Shown: positions 15,629 to 23,584 of the stretch, one piece after another
Layout of the letters: every line of letters begins with the position of its first letter
How positions within the stretch are numbered: the stretch's first letter is position 1
Assembly (NCBI GenBank): GCA_946405805.1
Contig: CAMJIL010000009.1
Location: 1 to 63,699 of the forward strand
Direction: 5' to 3'
Source: an uncultured Prevotellaceae bacterium
GTDB taxonomy: Bacteria > Bacteroidota > Bacteroidia > Bacteroidales > Bacteroidaceae
DNA: 63,699 nucleotides
Notes under the pieces: model-generated
What the model was told of the DNA's origin: nothing
The model's input: the letters and a program-made list of their open reading frames with translations, nothing else
Databases searched by the model: none
Made by a program: the position numbers and the translations under genes

Positions 15629-15785
15629 CCCCTGTGCCGAAGCACAGGGTGTAAGTCAATGCTCACCTTCTCAGGCTAACATTTTTTCGATAAACATTAA
15701 AAAATTAACTAATTAACAGGCCTATACCTTCACAAGTACAATAACCTGATGTTAATCTTTAAATAAGGTAACCACATCTTCACAG
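15629..15785 (-). ncRNA. Structured leader element, copy B
   Basis: On the minus strand three modules related to CTGTGAAGGTAwAGG occur near 15771-15785, 15721-15738 and 15663-15677. They are followed by an 8-bp stem (15630-15637/15642-15649) closed by CTTCGG. Order, spacing (about 50 and 61 bp, against 48 and 65 in copy A) and flanking bases match copy A at 1303-1465. It lies about 190 bp upstream of the gene starting at 15441. Confidence 0.5.
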
Positions 15786-15871
15786 ACTTAGGTTCCTTGT
15801 TGCTTTTGTTTTTTCTAAATCTATTATTTACGAACTCCCTAAAAAGGGATTTTTTTCAATTTCGACTGCAA

Positions 15872-16015
15872 AAGTTGCGAGTAAGCGAGAACAGAAGTCA
15901 AATGCATTTGAACTTTGTCGAGCGTGAGCAACTTCGCCGAGATTTTTTATCTCTGTTAAGAGATAGCAGGCGATTTTTATCGTATGCAAGAGACGGTTAG
16001 TCTCAAAATCTCGGC
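15872..16015. repeat. Cloverleaf-like inverted-repeat structure
   Basis: Right half: an 11-bp outer stem (15936-15946 with 16005-16015) encloses three perfect hairpins: 15948-15954/15959-15965, 15971-15974/15979-15982 and 15990-15994/16000-16004. Left half: a 7-bp stem (15872-15878 with 15928-15934) encloses the 14-bp palindrome TCAAATGCATTTGA (15898-15911). The four-way arrangement could be an RNA or a dispersed DNA repeat; the strand is not settled. Confidence 0.6.
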
Positions 16016-16022
16016 AAAGGTA
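16015..16022 (-). promoter_or_regulatory. Possible promoter -7 element for the long leader
   Basis: The minus strand reads TACCTTTG. No exact TTTG is found 19-21 bp upstream. If used, the secreted-protein gene at 13276-15441 would have a leader of roughly 565 bases containing copy B. Confidence 0.4.
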
Positions 16023-16037
16023 CTAATAAAAAATGAG

Positions 16038-16088
16038 AAAAACCTTAACAACCTTTAACTTTAGGGGGGGGGTGGGGTAAGGTTTTTT
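16038..16088. repeat. G9TG4 tract between inverted repeats
   Basis: AAAAACCTTA (16038-16047) pairs with TAAGGTTTTTT (16078-16088), and between them lies GGGGGGGGGTGGGG (16064-16077). A nine-base G run is prone to slippage. Confidence 0.7.
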
Positions 16089-16707
16089 AACATTTAGAGG
16101 GTCGTTTTTAGCTTTGTTAACGGTTCCTGATGCGAGAAAGTGTGGAGCGTTTCGCTACACTTTAAAAATGGTTCAATTGCAAATCCCTACGTTTGGCATT
16201 GTCTTTCAGGTGGGTTTTAAAACAAAAACCCCAAAAACCCTTTTCGCTATGTGTCAGGCTTTTAGCCTATGGGGATATGGAATGATGATTTTCCTTGTAA
16301 GCAAGCTTCCAGATAAAATCCTCACACCATTTCCCTGTACTCTGTACTTTACACATAGCAAAAAGAAAAACCCTTGCGCCTTTGCGCAAGAAAAACAGTT
16401 ACTCCGTACGAAAACGAAAACCAAAACGAAAACTCTTTAACCGTTATATGTCAGCAGAGGTTTTTCTCGGCATGTGCCGAGGGTTTTTCCTTGATGAGAT
16501 AGTGTCCCTGAAAGGGATAATGATATTAGGGATAAGCTTATCTGGGGGCTTGCACACAAGTAAGATTATAACTAATAGCATTAAATACTCTAAAAGAGTA
16601 TCTATCTCAGAAAGGGGTTTTTTAGGTTTTTGTCTAAAAAAAATGACCTGTGTCTTATAGAGTTCCTTCGGAATTCTTTCGGAGTTCTTTCGGAGATAGT
16701 TCGGAAT
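16089..16707. other. 619-bp intergenic region with hairpins, no gene supported
   Basis: Several hairpins are visible: CTTGCGC/GCGCAAG (16373-16390) and CTCGGCA/TGCCGAG (16466-16481) followed by GGTTTTT, both terminator-like. TTCTTTCGGA-type repeats occur at 16674-16700. Open frames here are short and low-complexity and show no family features. Confidence 0.6.
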
Positions 16708-17526
16708 TTATTCCTCTTTACTTGCTTTTATGGTGCGGAATTCTTCTTCCGAAAGGGCTTTCATGCGCATAGATTCTTTATCTACACGAATGTAACCACC
16801 TTTTATATATGTAGGGAAATTGAGATTCTGGACAGCTTTTTCACTCATAGGGATATACCAAAATAGGTCTGTCTCGAGGCCTATAGTGTATTTCTCCAAT
16901 GTACTGGTAGCGACAGCATTGATATACTTCACATTCTCATCGAGAGCGCCACAGGGAGCTATGCGGAAATGTCCTTCTTCGCCTTTCGACAGATGAAGAG
17001 CCATCTCGTTATGAGGCATCACAAACCACACAAGGCCTTTGTCCATATCTGTTATGAGGAGTTCCTTTTCAGAATCGTTCTTGACAAGAAGGTCAACATA
17101 AAGCATCTTCAGGTCTTCTGCCTGCGCCATAGCACTTGCTGAATAATCCAAGGAGGCGCCTGTCAACTCGTGGGCATTGACATAGTTTGATACCATGAAG
17201 CCATCGACAGGACGGGAATTCATGCGACCTATTGAATATCCTGCAGAAGCAGCAGAAAAGCCTGCTGCCACCATAGCCCATCCTGCTGCACTCTTCGCAC
17301 TCTTGATAGCCTTAACCAGTTCTGGGGTTACGACCTGCTGAACAAGAGAACAGGTGATAGCACCATCCTGTGAGGGACGAGACAAGACTCGCTGCTGGTT
17401 TTCTGTTGTATCTATCCTTCCATTCTCGATGAGTATCAGCCTATTGGCGTAAGAAGGGATATAGGTTGTCTTACCTTGTGCCTGTAGGGCAACGAAGAAT
17501 AAAAGAAAAGGAAGAAAGAAACGCAT
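16708..17526 (-). CDS. Exported protein of unknown function in the NRPS/MATE operon
   Basis: The 272-aa product has a signal peptide (MRFFLPFLLFFVALQAQG). After an N-terminal segment, a small-residue-rich stretch near residues 82-105 (AAGWAMVAAGFSAASAGYSIG) could be a membrane helix. The rest is soluble beta/alpha with no motif I recognise. It starts 34 bp after the stop of the MATE-ATPase gene on the same strand, so it is probably the last gene of that operon. A role in the envelope with the exported product is possible. Hairpins downstream in 16466-16700 may end the transcript. Confidence 0.7.
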   Translation of the reverse strand: MRFFLPFLLFFVALQAQGKTTYIPSYANRLILIENGRIDTTENQQRVLSRPSQDGAITCSLVQQVVTPELVKAIKSAKSAAGWAMVAAGFSAASAGYSIGRMNSRPVDGFMVSNYVNAHELTGASLDYSASAMAQAEDLKMLYVDLLVKNDSEKELLITDMDKGLVWFVMPHNEMALHLSKGEEGHFRIAPCGALDENVKYINAVATSTLEKYTIGLETDLFWYIPMSEKAVQNLNFPTYIKGGYIRVDKESMRMKALSEEEFRTIKASKEE

Positions 17527-17560
17527 TTTTTAGTTTTGTTTTATGTGGTTTAGAGTTAAA

Positions 17561-19354
17561 TTATAACAATTTTTCAGGCACAATGATAGAGCTACGAATA
17601 TACTTGTTCTTGCTGTCTTCTTTATTCCATTCCATGAATGTCATATTCAGACTATACATATACTTGTATTCCATCTTGTTGGAAAGCGCACGGGCAAGGG
17701 TCAGTCCCAGTTCTGTCTTGGCGCTATTCAATATAGTGGGATCAAACTGCAGACCATCGTCTTTCAGCATCACCGTTATGATGGTATCAGTCTCTGTTAT
17801 ACGCAAATCAATGTAGTGCGAACTCGGAATACCTGAATGATGAACAATATTTTCCAGCAACTCCTCCGTACATAACTCTATATTATTCTTCAAGGACTTT
17901 GAATTGATATCAAGGCTCTCAACAAACTCGGAAACCTCTTCCATAGCTTTATTAACACTGTCTTGGCGGGCAGGTATGGAGATATCAAGCATGCGATGAT
18001 ACGGATTAGGGTCGGGAATAAGCACCAGCGGCATCGTGTCTGGATTCTTCCGATGAATAAAAAAGAGTACCAACATACATAACGCCAATCCACCCCACGC
18101 AGCCAAAGGGAAAGAATACCAGATGTTTTCCGGATTGCTGCTCTTGCCCAATAGGGTCATGAGAGGAAGCAAGATGCTATAGTAAGACACAGCCATCAAT
18201 CCCACCAACTTCAGATGTCCCAGTAGCTGATAGACAGGAGGCATCATAACCAGAAGAGTGAAAGGAATAAACATTAAAGTCATGATACGAAGACCACGAA
18301 TGGAGAACATAATGAGTTCTGGAGTCTTAGCACCATATAGAATGGCGAAGCCCTCTGGCCATATCTGCCCGGCAAGCGTCATGAAGAGTGCTGCCAACAG
18401 AACTATTACAACACATTTGCTGAATAGTATGCGCATGCCTCGGAAATCATTCTGTCCAAAGAGCATGCCCCCAACAGAAGTGAAAGTCTGCGAGGCTCCT
18501 GTAGTCAGCAGTGAACAGATACCCATCAAGCCACCAGTTATAGACATGACAAACATGCCGTCAGCTCCTAAGGATTTGACTACCATACTGTTCATGTATA
18601 TGAAACATGTCGCCACAAGAACCGTTGTCATCATCATAGAAAACCCATTTTTCACATTTTCTCCCAGAATTTTAATGGCATTTGGGACATGCACCTTAAA
18701 GTGATAGGATTTGTTGTTTCTGGTCATGCAGAGCACTAAGAATACAATACTGGCCATACTGCCACAAACAGAAGCCAATGCAGAGCCCGTGATTCCAAAC
18801 TTACAGATGGCAACAAAAAAGATGTTGAACACAATGTTGACCGAAACGGATATAGCCATAGCTCTGGTCACGGTTCTCGGTTTGCCATCGACATCCATAA
18901 ACTGAGAGAGGGCCTGCGAAATCATGGTAAAGAATGACAATCCCGTAGCACATCCCAAATACTGTAGCACATAGGGAAAAAGCCTTTTGTCTGTACATAT
19001 AAATGCTGTCAACTCACCACGAAACAACCAGCATCCGAAAGCAACCATTATTCCGACGATTAGCAGCGACATGATGCTTACAGAAAAAATATTGGAACTC
19101 TTCTCGTAGTCACGGGCACCTATTGCCTTACCAGCCATCATTGCCGCACCTGATGACAGAAGGATATATGCTATCGTAGCTAAATTTAAGACAGGAAATG
19201 ACAGGATAATAGCCGACAACGCCTCCGGGCCTATCAAGTGCCCCATCAGCAAGCTATCGACGAGGGCATTGAGTTGTCCGATAGCCATCGTCAGGATAGA
19301 AGCAAAGATATAAGTCTTTATGGCTTGCGATATAAGATAGGGCTTGCGAATCAT
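17561..19354 (-). CDS. MATE-family transporter fused to RsbW/SpoIIAB-like ATPase domain
   Basis: The 597-aa product has about 12 membrane segments in residues 10-440 with the MATE layout (two six-helix halves, starting LVDSLLMGHLIGPEALSA). MATE proteins export drugs or metabolites by H+ or Na+ antiport. After a linker, residues about 465-595 form a GHKL ATPase domain: N-box ELCTEELLENIVHH, a DDGLQFDP segment equivalent to the G1 box, and ELGLTLARALS for the G2 region. This type is found in anti-sigma kinases such as RsbW and SpoIIAB, and its fusion to a transporter is unusual. The gene follows the NRPS-like gene by 23 bp, so it probably exports or senses that product. Whether the ATPase domain phosphorylates a partner is unknown; no partner STAS protein is in the window. 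Confidence 0.85.
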   Translation of the reverse strand: MIRKPYLISQAIKTYIFASILTMAIGQLNALVDSLLMGHLIGPEALSAIILSFPVLNLATIAYILLSSGAAMMAGKAIGARDYEKSSNIFSVSIMSLLIVGIMVAFGCWLFRGELTAFICTDKRLFPYVLQYLGCATGLSFFTMISQALSQFMDVDGKPRTVTRAMAISVSVNIVFNIFFVAICKFGITGSALASVCGSMASIVFLVLCMTRNNKSYHFKVHVPNAIKILGENVKNGFSMMMTTVLVATCFIYMNSMVVKSLGADGMFVMSITGGLMGICSLLTTGASQTFTSVGGMLFGQNDFRGMRILFSKCVVIVLLAALFMTLAGQIWPEGFAILYGAKTPELIMFSIRGLRIMTLMFIPFTLLVMMPPVYQLLGHLKLVGLMAVSYYSILLPLMTLLGKSSNPENIWYSFPLAAWGGLALCMLVLFFIHRKNPDTMPLVLIPDPNPYHRMLDISIPARQDSVNKAMEEVSEFVESLDINSKSLKNNIELCTEELLENIVHHSGIPSSHYIDLRITETDTIITVMLKDDGLQFDPTILNSAKTELGLTLARALSNKMEYKYMYSLNMTFMEWNKEDSKNKYIRSSIIVPEKLL

Positions 19355-19377
19355 AATTCAAAAATAAATGTTGAACG

Positions 19378-22300
19378 CTACTCATTGAGCAACTTGTCAA
19401 CATATGCTTGTACGTAGCTTGCCAGTTTTTTCATCGTAGCAAGCTTGTAGCTTTTATAATTATATACAAGTTTGAACTCATAAGTGCCGTCAATACACTG
19501 GCCAAGATGTACGACAAGCATGTCGTAAGCTGGTTTTTTAAAAGTTTCAGGCATTGGATTAACGAACGTCACTTTACGTCCTAAGATATTACTTCCCTCC
19601 ACTGGATTAAACAGATGGTCTATCAGACCGACATCGTATAGAAAAGTACACTTATATGGTATATTAGGACTCTTGCCACCGAGACAGGAATCGCCGTAAT
19701 ATTCGTAGAATTTCATCTTCATGGCCCTGATCACTTGGTCTTGTATGGCATGCATCTCTTGCTGCATCAGCTGGTGGAACCGAGAAGAGCGAAGCGTGAC
19801 ATGCTGACGACTAACGATAGGGAAATTACGCATCGTGAGATTCATCACATTGGCAAGTTCTGCACTATCTCTGTTGCTGTGCAGGCTCGAAATCATCGTT
19901 TCCTTCCACTTTCCTTTCTTTGCAAAGGCTTGCATGAAGGCGGCAATAAAAAAAGAGATTTGCGACACATGATGGTTATAACAATATTGGTCTATGGCAA
20001 CCTTGTCAAACTTGACCGCATAAGCCGCCTCTAACCATTCATAACCGTCAGTAGGTATATCGTATGGCAACACGTTTTCCAAGAGTCCCTTGGTCAGCTC
20101 ACGATAGTAGTCTTCATCTGTTTTTTTAGCCTTAGAACGGAAATAACGTTGTTCGTCAAGAGCATAGTCATAGATGGTATATTTTTCTGGTGTCAACTTA
20201 CCGCCAGCTAATACACGACAGAAATCGCGAACCAAAAGTTGCAGTGCACTGGCATCAAGGGCTGCGTGTGAACCATGACAATATAGGTATCCGTTAGAAG
20301 GTGCCTCTATCAGCACGAAATGGACCAAGTAGCCACCCACTATCTGTATCTCTTTCGAGCAGTTTATGTTTATCCATTCGCCAGTGGGTTCAAAGTCCAG
20401 TTTCAGTGTCTCGTATGGCATTGGTGTTTCGTCATCTCGCTCAATGATGATTTTTCTGCCCTCCATAGCACCACGGACTTTCACACTGGGGTGAGCCGTT
20501 GCCACCGCCTGTAGGGCATGTTCCATTTCTGGCAGTTTAACGCCCTCAATACAGATGATGTATTTCACTTCATTAGTTATGTAACCTTTTTGGTATGCTT
20601 TCATATAGCCTAACATACCTTTCAGAGCAGGATAAGTCTTCGCTTTGGGATAGACCTTGAATGGATTTTTCTGTCGAACCTTACCTCTATCAATGAGTCG
20701 CGCCAATCTACGGATATTATCTTCCTTAAAAAAAGTTCCATAGTCCAAATTCAAGCCAAAAGCCTCAGTTATTTTAACTATCGCCTGCATGATAAGTATC
20801 GAGCTCAGTCCCTCGATATGCAGCGACGTGGTGACACTCAGTCGTTCTCGGTCCAGTAGGTCGCAGAAGATAGCTTCCAACTTCGTCTCTGTTTGTGTGG
20901 CGGGTGCCTCGTATTCTGCCTGTGAGTCACAGACAGGCTCAGGCAGGTGCTGACGGTCTATCTTGCTGTTGGCATTGCGAGGCATAGAATCCAGATGGAC
21001 ATATATGGATGGCACCATATAGCGCGCCAACTTCTTGGCAGCAATGTCTTTCAGTTCTTCCTCTGCTATGCTCTTGCCGTTCTTGGTAGAATAGTAGAAG
21101 CACAAATTGTCGCTTCCATTGACTGTCTTCACCACACAGGCGACATCCAAAATCCTTTCGTGCTTGGAGAGCACACTCTCTATCTCTCCCAGTTCAATAC
21201 GGAAACCATTCAACTTGACCATATAGTCTTTGCGACCGTGGAACACCAGCGAACCATCCTTCTTATAAGCCATCATGTCACCTGTCTTGAACATGAGTTG
21301 TCCTGGGGCGAAAGGACAATCAACAAATTTCTCAGCAGTCAGCTCGGGGGAGTTGTTATAGCCTATGGCTGCTGACGGGGTGACTATGCAGAATTCACCT
21401 ATCACGCCAGGCTCTGTAATCTGCTGCCCCTTTTCGTCTATGAGGTAGCCTGTCATTCCCTCGAGAGTAGTGCCAAGCGTGTCGTTGTCCTGCTCAGGGG
21501 TCACCAACCGGCAGATGACTGTACCTATCTCGCTGGCACCATAGGCATCAATGAGTGTAAAGTTCGTAGCTGGCGGATTCAATAGTTTCTCACCAGTCAC
21601 AATCAGTGCCTTAAGGGGCAGGTCATCGTAGGTATTGATCATCGACATACCCAGTTGGGGGGACATGAAGCTGAACTCTATTTGGTTACTTACCAGCACG
21701 TCATGCAGCAGGCGCATGTCCAAGCGCTCCGCCTCGTTTACAACATACACGAAACCACCCAGCATCAACGGCAGATGGAGATCTATTTCGGTAGCCAAAA
21801 AAGAGAAGCCCCCTATCGTAGCACTACTTGTCTCTGAAGTCACCGTATGGAAGTGCGTCACCACCTCCGACATCAGGGGGAAGATGCTCATCTTGTGGAC
21901 GACTCCCTTGGGCTTCCCCGTAGAACCCGATGTATAGATAACCAGACCTTCATTGTCCAATCTGGAGAAGTCAACGGACGGCATATCTGTCTTGGATGGT
22001 GACATCTCCAGCACGTCCTCAATCAGGATGATGTCCTTAGAAGAATAGGTGAATGCCTCATTGGCACGAAGTTTACTCAACACCTCTTTGGTGGTGACTA
22101 TTTGGAAGCTCCGGCTGTCTTCCAGAATGATGTTGATACGGTCTATGGGGTAGTCGGGCTCTATGGGAACATATGGACATCCAGCTTTCATGATGCCGAT
22201 GGTAGCCGGCAGAAAATCCTTGGTTCGAGGCATGATGATAGCCACGCGCAGGCCGCTCTGACCTTTTGCGATACGCTGGGCAAGATTGATACCATGCTGC

Positions 22301-22446
22301 CCTGCACGGCGAATTATGATTTCCGCCATTTGATTGGTAATGGTCCCCAAACGCTCATAGGAATACCAGCCTTCCGCATCGACTACAGCCTTCCGCTTAG
22401 GATATTTGAGAATAGTCTTGGTTATGCTTTGAACTATTGTTTCCAT
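19378..22446 (-). CDS. Single-module NRPS-like enzyme (adenylation-carrier-condensation)
   Basis: The 1022-aa product has an AMP-binding adenylation domain (about 1-510): core motifs VIYTSGSTGKPKGVVH, DAYGASEIGT, TGDMMAYKKDG...GRKDYMVKLNGFRIELGEIE, and the terminal NSKIDR lysine segment. A carrier domain follows (about 520-600) with the phosphopantetheine serine in GLSSILIMQ near residue 545. A condensation-like domain fills the rest (about 610-1022); its active-site segment reads SHAALDA (near 727) in place of HHxxxDG, keeping the second histidine and the aspartate. A module with no thioesterase that ends in a condensation domain suggests release by transfer to an amine or alcohol, an inference. 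Substrate is not predictable here. It is first in the operon with the MATE-ATPase gene. Confidence 0.9.
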   Translation of the reverse strand: METIVQSITKTILKYPKRKAVVDAEGWYSYERLGTITNQMAEIIIRRAGQHGINLAQRIAKGQSGLRVAIIMPRTKDFLPATIGIMKAGCPYVPIEPDYPIDRINIILEDSRSFQIVTTKEVLSKLRANEAFTYSSKDIILIEDVLEMSPSKTDMPSVDFSRLDNEGLVIYTSGSTGKPKGVVHKMSIFPLMSEVVTHFHTVTSETSSATIGGFSFLATEIDLHLPLMLGGFVYVVNEAERLDMRLLHDVLVSNQIEFSFMSPQLGMSMINTYDDLPLKALIVTGEKLLNPPATNFTLIDAYGASEIGTVICRLVTPEQDNDTLGTTLEGMTGYLIDEKGQQITEPGVIGEFCIVTPSAAIGYNNSPELTAEKFVDCPFAPGQLMFKTGDMMAYKKDGSLVFHGRKDYMVKLNGFRIELGEIESVLSKHERILDVACVVKTVNGSDNLCFYYSTKNGKSIAEEELKDIAAKKLARYMVPSIYVHLDSMPRNANSKIDRQHLPEPVCDSQAEYEAPATQTETKLEAIFCDLLDRERLSVTTSLHIEGLSSILIMQAIVKITEAFGLNLDYGTFFKEDNIRRLARLIDRGKVRQKNPFKVYPKAKTYPALKGMLGYMKAYQKGYITNEVKYIICIEGVKLPEMEHALQAVATAHPSVKVRGAMEGRKIIIERDDETPMPYETLKLDFEPTGEWININCSKEIQIVGGYLVHFVLIEAPSNGYLYCHGSHAALDASALQLLVRDFCRVLAGGKLTPEKYTIYDYALDEQRYFRSKAKKTDEDYYRELTKGLLENVLPYDIPTDGYEWLEAAYAVKFDKVAIDQYCYNHHVSQISFFIAAFMQAFAKKGKWKETMISSLHSNRDSAELANVMNLTMRNFPIVSRQHVTLRSSRFHQLMQQEMHAIQDQVIRAMKMKFYEYYGDSCLGGKSPNIPYKCTFLYDVGLIDHLFNPVEGSNILGRKVTFVNPMPETFKKPAYDMLVVHLGQCIDGTYEFKLVYNYKSYKLATMKKLASYVQAYVDKLLNE

Positions 22447-22496
22447 AAAATATCATCAGTATTAAGCATAAAATCCTTTTTTACCTATTTCAAGGG

Positions 22497-22504
22497 CAAA
22501 GATA
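22497..22504 (-). promoter_or_regulatory. Promoter -7 element of the NRPS operon
   Basis: The minus strand reads TATCTTTG, 51 bp upstream of the ATG at 22446; a CTTG at 22527-22524, 19 bp further upstream, is a near match to the -33 element. Confidence 0.5.
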
Positions 22505-22596
22505 CTAATAATTATCGAAACAGCAAGCAAACATGTACTTTTTTGTACACATTGCATTGATTTTATCCTCTCCTGTCTAAAAAAAGTATTACAAAA

Positions 22597-22645
22597 AAGG
22601 AGAGCAAAATATGAAAGTCGCACTTTCAAATATTTAGCTCTCCTT
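22597..22645 (-). terminator. Long hairpin terminator beyond the left attachment repeat
   Basis: AAGGAGAGC...GAAAGT pairs with ACTTTC...GCTCTCCTT over about 22 bp with one bulge, and a run of T follows on the minus strand. Because it stands directly beyond the left copy of the tRNA 3' end, it is probably the original terminator of the tRNA-Lys gene, separated from it by the integrated element. Confidence 0.75.
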
Positions 22646-22648
22646 TTC

Positions 22649-22669
22649 TTTAGTGATCCGCTTGGGGTT
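22649..22669. repeat. Left 21-bp attachment repeat (copy of tRNA-Lys 3' end)
   Basis: TTTAGTGATCCGCTTGGGGT plus one T is identical to 30474-30494, which contains the 3' end of tRNA-Lys. The flanks differ on the far side (GTAGCC here, CGAACCC in the tRNA). This marks the far end of an element integrated into the tRNA gene. Confidence 0.9.
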
Positions 22670-22829
22670 GTAGCCAACCTTGCGGTATATCCTTGTTACA
22701 TATTGGAAGCCAATTACTTACGGGATTTTCATCCTTTTGTAATGTTACTAACCTCTAATTGTTCAATAAGATTCACGATGCAAAGATAAGCAAATAATTT
22801 GAATCCTCCAAATATTTCTTCAAAAATGC

Positions 22830-23378
22830 TTACTCCTTTACACTGAATGTTGATAAAGCTGTTAATTCTGTACACACAGCATACTCACCTGGTTCAGCAT
22901 TCTCTATTACTATGAGATAGCAATTTTTGCCATATTTCTTTGTTAAGAAAGGAACATTGCTCTGACCCAATGAGTAACTGGAACCACTAATACCAAACTC
23001 TCCTGCTACATAAGACCTTTCCTTTTTGCTTTTTTCCAACTTAATCATTGAAAACATCCTTGCAGGGTCTTCCTCGTTGGTGGAGGCTTTAAGGATAAGA
23101 GTTACCCTTCCAGCCTTTACAGACACAGGAGCTTCAGTACCCTTTAAGACCATTTTCGTCTTTGCTTTGTCGAGAAGTCCAGAACCAGGAATAGGTATCA
23201 GACCAAAGTTTGTGGATTTTGTTTTCATCTTAACTGGTTCCTTCTGCAGCAGTATTGTTGTACTGTCGCTGTTAACGATTGCCACCTGTCCGTTGTACTC
23301 GGGTTCAATGTTGGTTGATTGTGCAAAGCCAGCAAGTGACAATGCCGTCATTACTGTTGATAATAAGATCTTTTTCAT
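22830..23378 (-). CDS. Exported cargo protein of unknown function
   Basis: The 182-aa product has a signal peptide (1-19, ending GFAQ). The rest is beta-rich with no motif I recognise; residues 100-160 contain NEEDPARMF and GEFGISGSSYSL. The start codon at 23378 overlaps the TGA that would end the frameshifted extension of the upstream membrane-protein gene (ATGA, 23375-23378), so the two were probably translated as a coupled pair. As the last gene of the element before the left attachment repeat it is in the usual place of cargo. Confidence 0.65.
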   Translation of the reverse strand: MKKILLSTVMTALSLAGFAQSTNIEPEYNGQVAIVNSDSTTILLQKEPVKMKTKSTNFGLIPIPGSGLLDKAKTKMVLKGTEAPVSVKAGRVTLILKASTNEEDPARMFSMIKLEKSKKERSYVAGEFGISGSSYSLGQSNVPFLTKKYGKNCYLIVIENAEPGEYAVCTELTALSTFSVKE

Positions 23379-23584
23379 AACATCGATTTTTTATTTATAT
23401 TTATATCATTATAGACTTCCTTGAGTTCCAGGTTTCCACATTTATCATGGGCTTTCTTGACTTCATTAGAAGTTTTGGTGCCTTTTAGAATCTTATTAAA
23501 AGTACCGAACTGCGCACAATATAGCGCAACATACAAAGTGATTGCGAATAAAACAAAATATAATAACTTATTTTGTGGAGCTAT
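23375..23584 (-). pseudogene. Frameshifted C-terminal extension of the zinc-ribbon membrane protein
   Basis: In the frame one base from the preceding gene, an open stretch of 69 codons runs to a TGA at 23377-23375 that overlaps the next start codon. It encodes a hydrophobic segment (KLLYFVLFAITLYVALYC) followed by a charged, soluble stretch, and it lacks an ATG, GTG or TTG start in a useful place. The frames would join if one base were removed from the five-T run at 23584-23588, giving a 330-aa protein. The ATGA overlap is strong support that this was one gene; a sequencing error is also possible. Confidence 0.65.

Noticed and set aside
16114..16866. Overlapping plus-strand frames of 78-108 codons near 16.1-16.9 kb
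   Set aside because: They cross terminator-like hairpins and the end of the 272-aa gene, with low-complexity ends.
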